Below are positions 60,280 through 64,000 of a stretch of DNA of 64,000 nt, piece by piece. The notes beneath the pieces are model-generated. The model ran no database searches and was not told the origin of the DNA. It was given only the letters and a program-made list of their open reading frames with translations. Position 1 is the first letter of the stretch. Every line of letters begins with the position of its first letter. Origin of the DNA: JAGWBD01 sp965197455 (GTDB lineage Bacteria > Chloroflexota > Anaerolineae > Aggregatilineales > Phototrophicaceae); the NCBI GenBank assembly GCA_965197455.1, contig OZ240208.1, positions 558,001-622,000 of the forward strand. The letters run 5' to 3'. The position numbers and the translations under genes are program-made.

Positions 60280-62148
60280 TCATCCAGTCGGCGTTGACAA
60301 TTCGACCGATCCGGCCTGATAGACATCCTCTCCATTCGCAAGCAGTACGCGCGCGCCGCTCTCAGGGTCGTAGAGGCCGACGCGCAGTTCATAGATTCCA
60401 GGCGGCACGCCTTCCAGTGGCAGGGCATACACGTCGCGCAGCAAGTCTCCCTGAGCCCAATTGCGACTGTCGACCCGACCGTCCTGAACAAGCTGGTCAT
60501 CCTGGGCCCACAGGGTCGAGCCGCTGTCGGGTCGGGGCGCGCCATACAGGTGAACAAAGCCCTTGAGTTTCACTGCTGCCGGGCCGCGTACGCGCCAGAC
60601 GAGCTCAAGCAGGAGCGCATCAGGCGTGCGCCCCTGGTTCAGGGCAGCCAGACCAGCCACGTCGCCGAAGATTGCAAGGGGCGATGCGGCAAGCTCGTGC
60701 TCGTGGACTTGCCAGGTGCGATACTGCCGAACAGGTAGTGTGCCAATTTGCGTTTCGCGAATGAGTTGCATGTGCTTTGCAAACCAGTCCGTTGCAACCA
60801 GACGATTGGGCCAGCCAGGTGGTGGGCTGGCGACCAGCCAGATGCTTTCGTAGGCTGAGAAAGAGGCCTCAAGCCTGGCGTGAATCTCTGCCAGTTCCTG
60901 CCGCGGATTGGCGGGCAGGCGCAGCGAAGCGCGCGCGTCGGCGTGGTACAGCGTGAAAGCTTCGTCGGCTGCGGCCTGAATGACCAGGTCGCTGGACCTG
61001 GCCTCCATGTCAAGATAGTTGACCAGGCCGCGCCAGTCAGGCGCTTTTGCGAAAGCGGGGTTGTTCCAGGCATTGCCGAGGCTGAGCAGCATCAGGACCA
61101 GCCAGGTGCCGAAGATGACGCCCGCCAGAATGCGGGCCGGCCAGGCGCGTTGCCACAGACCGCTGCCCAATTCCACGAGCAACAGAATGCAAGCCGGGAT
61201 GCTGGCAAGCACATAGCGCGGGGTAAATACATCGAGGCGCAATGAAGTCAGGCCCAGCAGCAGGGGCGGCAGGAAGGCGCCGAGGCTGGCGAAAAGTGCC
61301 AACTGAGCACTTCTGCGCGCCATAAACCAAAGCCCGGCCAGCAGCGCACAGATCACCAGCAGTGCGCTGCGTTCCAGCAAGTCAACTGGCAGGCTGCGAC
61401 CGAATTGCAGCGAGGGCAATATCCAGGTGAAGAGGCGCAAGGATTCCAGGCCGCCTGTCGTGCCGCCATAGCCGCTGCCGAGCAGCAGCCTGTCCTGCAA
61501 ATACCAGGGCGCCAACAGGAGGCCGATGCCCAGCTGCGCGAGCAACCAGCGTCGCAAGGTGCGACCGCGGCTGCGATGGCTGAGAAACACATATAAGTTG
61601 AGGGCGACCAGCAGAAAAAGTTCGAGGTAGTAGAGGTAGGCTGCCAACGTGGCAAACACAACATAGAGCAGCCAGTCCGGCAGGCGGTTGCGCTTCAGAG
61701 CGCGCAGGGCGAGCCAGGCGGCGCAGGTGCTGACAGTGACCCAGATGGCGTAAGGTCTGGCGTCCTGGGCATGCCAGACCAGAAATGGGTGCAGCAGCCA
61801 CAAGGTCGCCGCCAGCAGCCCGGCGCCGCGCCCGCCAATGTACTGCGCCAGCGCGTACATGGCCGCGATTCCGACCAGACTTATTAGCGCCGGCAACAGC
61901 CGCATCATGAATTCGCCGGTGCCAAAGAGCAGCGCCCAACCGCGGAAGATCGCATAGGACAGCGGAGGTTGCGGGTCCTTTAGCGGGATTTCGCCTTGCA
62001 GCGTCTCAAGCAGCGGCTGACTGGCCCAGTTGATGACGGTTAAAGCTTCGTCGCCGCGGAAAGAAAAATAGTCCAGGCGATGAAGGCGCAACGCCAGACC
62101 CGCCAGAATCAGCGCGACCAGCAGCGTGAGTGCCTGCGCGCGTGACAT
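60280..62148 (-). CDS. GT39-family (ArnT/PMT-like) membrane glycosyltransferase
   Basis: This 622-residue GT-C protein has about ten or eleven hydrophobic helices, then a soluble C-terminal domain of roughly 200 residues. The catalytic Asp lies in the first loop, SFRGDEALTVINW, and the second loop has DPQPPLSYAIFRGWALLFG. WLLHPFLVWHAQDARPYA is another conserved family stretch. It uses a polyprenyl-phosphate-linked sugar to modify proteins or lipids outside the membrane. The start is the ATG at 62148; the stop of the upstream NERD gene lies at 62151, 2 nt before it. The acceptor is unknown. Confidence 0.86.
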   Translation of the reverse strand: MSRAQALTLLVALILAGLALRLHRLDYFSFRGDEALTVINWASQPLLETLQGEIPLKDPQPPLSYAIFRGWALLFGTGEFMMRLLPALISLVGIAAMYALAQYIGGRGAGLLAATLWLLHPFLVWHAQDARPYAIWVTVSTCAAWLALRALKRNRLPDWLLYVVFATLAAYLYYLELFLLVALNLYVFLSHRSRGRTLRRWLLAQLGIGLLLAPWYLQDRLLLGSGYGGTTGGLESLRLFTWILPSLQFGRSLPVDLLERSALLVICALLAGLWFMARRSAQLALFASLGAFLPPLLLGLTSLRLDVFTPRYVLASIPACILLLVELGSGLWQRAWPARILAGVIFGTWLVLMLLSLGNAWNNPAFAKAPDWRGLVNYLDMEARSSDLVIQAAADEAFTLYHADARASLRLPANPRQELAEIHARLEASFSAYESIWLVASPPPGWPNRLVATDWFAKHMQLIRETQIGTLPVRQYRTWQVHEHELAASPLAIFGDVAGLAALNQGRTPDALLLELVWRVRGPAAVKLKGFVHLYGAPRPDSGSTLWAQDDQLVQDGRVDSRNWAQGDLLRDVYALPLEGVPPGIYELRVGLYDPESGARVLLANGEDVYQAGSVELSTPTG

Positions 62149-62150
62149 GC

Positions 62151-62891
62151 TCAACCGGCGAGCGTCTCCGCCTCGAAGTCCTCGATCTGTGCCGGCGTGA
62201 GCGTCTGGCGCGCTTCTTGCGGAATAGAGCGCAAATAGTCCTTGAGGTTGGGCTGTTGCTTGCTGTCCGCGTAGAGCACGGGCACCTCACTGTCCTGAAC
62301 GTCAAAGGTGGCGGCGGGGTCGACGAAGATGATGAGCGGCTGTACTGCGATGCCTGCCGGCATGCTGGATTGAATCCGGGCTGCCTGGGCCCGTGCCTCG
62401 GCGGCGGGCCGGCCGATGCCATCGCGGCGGAAGAAACGGGTAGCCTGGCTGAATAAGCCTTCTTGCGTCGTCCATTGCTCGCCATTGACGCGATAGCTTC
62501 CGTTTTGAAAGCGCGTTGTGATGGCGAACACACCTTGTGGGCAGATCAGCAGATGACGCAGCGGCAGGTGCAGGTAGTTGTAGAGCACGCTGCGGTTGCT
62601 CAGTCCCTTCAAGCCGGACTGCAGCGCCAGTTCCGGGCGCGGCTGGCGAATCCAGTTGTTGGTCATGCGCACGGAAACCATGGAGGTGATGACGCCGAAA
62701 GGCAGCACCAGCGCGGGCAGCAAGAGCGAAAGCGTGGCCTCTGGCGAGCCAGGGTCTGGTAGATCCCCGCCCAGGGCCTGGGTGTTGACATAAACGAAAG
62801 CGCCAATGAGCACAGCCAGACTGAAGAAAAACAGATACTGGGCGATGCGGCGGTTGCGCTGCACCAGACGATGGTTGGTTTCGACGCGCAT
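62151..62891 (-). CDS. Membrane protein with NERD (nuclease-related) domain
   Basis: This 246-residue protein has two N-terminal membrane helices (IAQYLFFFSLAVLIGAFVYV and LSLLLPALVLPFGVITSMV), then a cytoplasmic NERD domain. The latter is recognised from SVLYNYLHLPLRHLLICPQG, VFAITTRFQNGSYRVNGEQW and QPLIIFVDP, which match the restriction-endonuclease-like fold. NERD proteins are linked to DNA processing or signalling, but activity is rarely shown. GAGAGG lies 8 nt upstream of the ATG and a TTGACA promoter stands before it. It heads a two-gene unit with the GT39 gene. Confidence 0.75.
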   Translation of the reverse strand: MRVETNHRLVQRNRRIAQYLFFFSLAVLIGAFVYVNTQALGGDLPDPGSPEATLSLLLPALVLPFGVITSMVSVRMTNNWIRQPRPELALQSGLKGLSNRSVLYNYLHLPLRHLLICPQGVFAITTRFQNGSYRVNGEQWTTQEGLFSQATRFFRRDGIGRPAAEARAQAARIQSSMPAGIAVQPLIIFVDPAATFDVQDSEVPVLYADSKQQPNLKDYLRSIPQEARQTLTPAQIEDFEAETLAG

Positions 62892-62959
62892 AGCTGCTGC
62901 CTCTCTTTGGTGAAACTGCGGAAGCGCCGGGGCTGAATCTGCCCGGGAAGCGCGCGTCT

Positions 62960-62988
62960 ATTCTGAAATGGATAACAGAGACTGTCAA
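62960..62988 (-). promoter_or_regulatory. Promoter of the NERD/GT39 unit
   Basis: On the minus strand a perfect TTGACA (62983-62988) lies 17 nt from CAGAAT (62960-62965, 4 of 6). The leader would be about 60 nt. Confidence 0.5.
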
Positions 62989-63018
62989 GCGCCCCTGTGA
63001 GTGACCTGCGCGCAGGGG

Positions 63019-63024
63019 TATACT
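63019..63024 (+). promoter_or_regulatory. -10 box upstream of yajC
   Basis: TATACT at 63019-63024 matches the -10 box seen at several other promoters here; no convincing -35 is found. It lies 28 nt before the yajC ATG. Confidence 0.4.
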
Positions 63025-63052
63025 GTCCGGGTCAACCGGAGCGTGAGATTGT

Positions 63053-63373
63053 ATGCAGGAAATCCTGTTTGTGGCCGTCATTCTGCTGCTGGGCCTGGGC
63101 GCCTGGTGGTCCATGGTGCTGTTCCCGCGCCAGCGTGATTTCCAGAAGCGGCAGCGCTTTGTGCGCAGCCTGGCGCAGGGCGACGAGGTCATCACCGCCG
63201 GCGGACTCATCGGTCGCGTGACGGCCTTGCACGAGGGTGTCGCCCAGGTGGAGCTGGCTGAGGGCCTGGAGGTGCGCATGGTCGCGTCTTCACTGCTGTC
63301 GCCCTTCGATGCAGATGAACTGGCGCACCAATCCAGCCAGGGGCGCAAGCAGGAAGCTGAAAGGCGGGCATGA
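63053..63373 (+). CDS. yajC: Preprotein translocase accessory subunit YajC
   Basis: This 106-residue protein has one N-terminal membrane helix (ILFVAVILLLGLGAWWSMVL), then the YajC motif PRQRDFQKRQRFVRSLAQGD, EVITAGGLIGRVTAL and a short charged tail. It associates with SecDF and the SecYEG channel. The start ATG has GGAG about 11 nt upstream. It overlaps secD by 4 nt (ATGA), the usual yajC-secD arrangement. Confidence 0.93.
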   Translation: MQEILFVAVILLLGLGAWWSMVLFPRQRDFQKRQRFVRSLAQGDEVITAGGLIGRVTALHEGVAQVELAEGLEVRMVASSLLSPFDADELAHQSSQGRKQEAERRA

Positions 63374-64000
63374 GGTCACACATCCGCTGGCTAATCCTGA
63401 TTGTCATCCTGACAGCCTTTGCCCTGCGGGTGAGCCTGCCACAGAGCGAAGACCTGGTCATCGACAGCAACGGCGACGGGGAGCCGGAGTTCTTCCTGTC
63501 CGTGCAGCAGAGCCTGGGGCTGGACCTGGTAGGCGGGCTGCGGGTCTTGCTGAAGGCAGATCTGCCGCCGGAGCAATACACTGCTGAAGACCTGGGGCAG
63601 GCGGCCAACAATGTAGCACGCCGCATCGACGCGCTGGGCGTGAGCGAGGCGACGATCCAGGTGCTGCCGGGAAGCGGGCGCATTCTGGTGGAACTGCCGG
63701 GCGTCAGCGACCCCGAGCAGGCGGTCGCTACCATTCAGCAAACGGCGTTACTTGAGTTCGTCGATTTCAACGGCCTCGGCGCACAGGCACAGGACTTTGA
63801 CGGCCAACGCATCCTCACGACGGCCCAGCTTGAAATTCAGGAGCGACGCGCGCAGCCTCTACCCGATGTTGCAGCCGAGGCGGACAGCAGTCCGTCAGAA
63901 GCGCCCGCACACGTCAACCCTCTGACGCGGCAACCCTTCATCACGGTGATGACCGGCGCGGGCCTGCAAGCGGCCGTGGCCGGCTTCGACCAGATGAGCG
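63370..64000 (+). CDS. secD: Protein-export membrane protein SecD, C-terminus cut off by window edge
   Basis: The visible 210 residues hold the first membrane helix (WLILIVILTAFALRVSL), the SecD motif GLDLVGGLRVLLKAD and the start of the large periplasmic P1 domain (NNVARRIDALGVSEATIQVL and GRILVELPGVSDPEQA). SecD uses the proton gradient with SecF to help pull proteins across the membrane. The ATG at 63370 overlaps the yajC stop. The remaining membrane helices, and probably secF, lie beyond the window. Confidence 0.93.
   Translation, partial: MRSHIRWLILIVILTAFALRVSLPQSEDLVIDSNGDGEPEFFLSVQQSLGLDLVGGLRVLLKADLPPEQYTAEDLGQAANNVARRIDALGVSEATIQVLPGSGRILVELPGVSDPEQAVATIQQTALLEFVDFNGLGAQAQDFDGQRILTTAQLEIQERRAQPLPDVAAEADSSPSEAPAHVNPLTRQPFITVMTGAGLQAAVAGFDQMS

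Overview
The window is about 64 kb of gene-dense, high-GC bacterial DNA with short intergenic gaps, many 1-8 nt gene overlaps and roughly 50 genes. It looks like an aerobic Chloroflexota bacterium (Anaerolineae/Caldilineae-like). The hints are several molybdenum hydroxylases with Cox-type maturation genes, a Thr/Pro-rich surface lipoprotein, DUF917/HyuA clusters beside a dipeptide-type ABC transporter, and BMP-type nucleoside transport. This placement is an inference from gene content; no rRNA is present.

Layout. 1-7 kb (minus): a cut-off GT4 glycosyltransferase, a family-3 solute-binding protein, a clan-A glycosidase, then a xanthine-dehydrogenase-like enzyme (fused FeS-MoCo subunit plus FAD subunit). 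7-13 kb (plus): a divergent BMP/nucleoside ABC transporter and an Ldh_2 dehydrogenase. The two operons share a 300-bp control region with facing promoters and a perfect palindrome. 13-22.7 kb (minus): a CoxG-S-L-M-D-E-like form II molybdenum hydroxylase operon with XdhC, a molybdopterin-binding protein and a threonine-synthase-like PLP enzyme. 22.8-34.5 kb (plus, divergent): a third MoCo large subunit without FeS or FAD partners, a GDPD with an unrecognised N-terminal region, an amidase, an SDR, an FAD/4Fe-4S oxidoreductase, 6-phosphogluconate dehydrogenase and a MraY/WecA-type transferase. 34.4-44.9 kb (minus): a dipeptide-type ABC transporter followed by three DUF917 paralogues and a HyuA-type hydantoinase. 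45-46.7 kb: two envelope lipoproteins. 46.7-49.1 kb: gyrB between two tRNA-Arg genes. 49.1-52.5 kb (minus): hisH-hisA-hisF-hisI-hisE plus a thioesterase, preceded by a short leader peptide with three His codons and a complete attenuator. 52.5-64 kb: SAM hydrolase and murA; selB with a coiled-coil gene; dGTPase and a Ser/Thr kinase; a GT39 transferase with a NERD protein; yajC and a cut-off secD.

How the genes fit together. The first 44 kb is mostly scavenging: ABC uptake systems paired with oxidative or hydrolytic enzymes (MoCo hydroxylases, amidase, hydantoinase, GDPD, dehydrogenases) for purines, N-heterocycles, amides and peptide-like compounds. The last 20 kb is housekeeping. The most striking item is the his leader: a probably leaderless 22-codon reading frame with a His-His-His run, a terminator with a U-run, and a mutually exclusive antiterminator, all readable directly from the bases.
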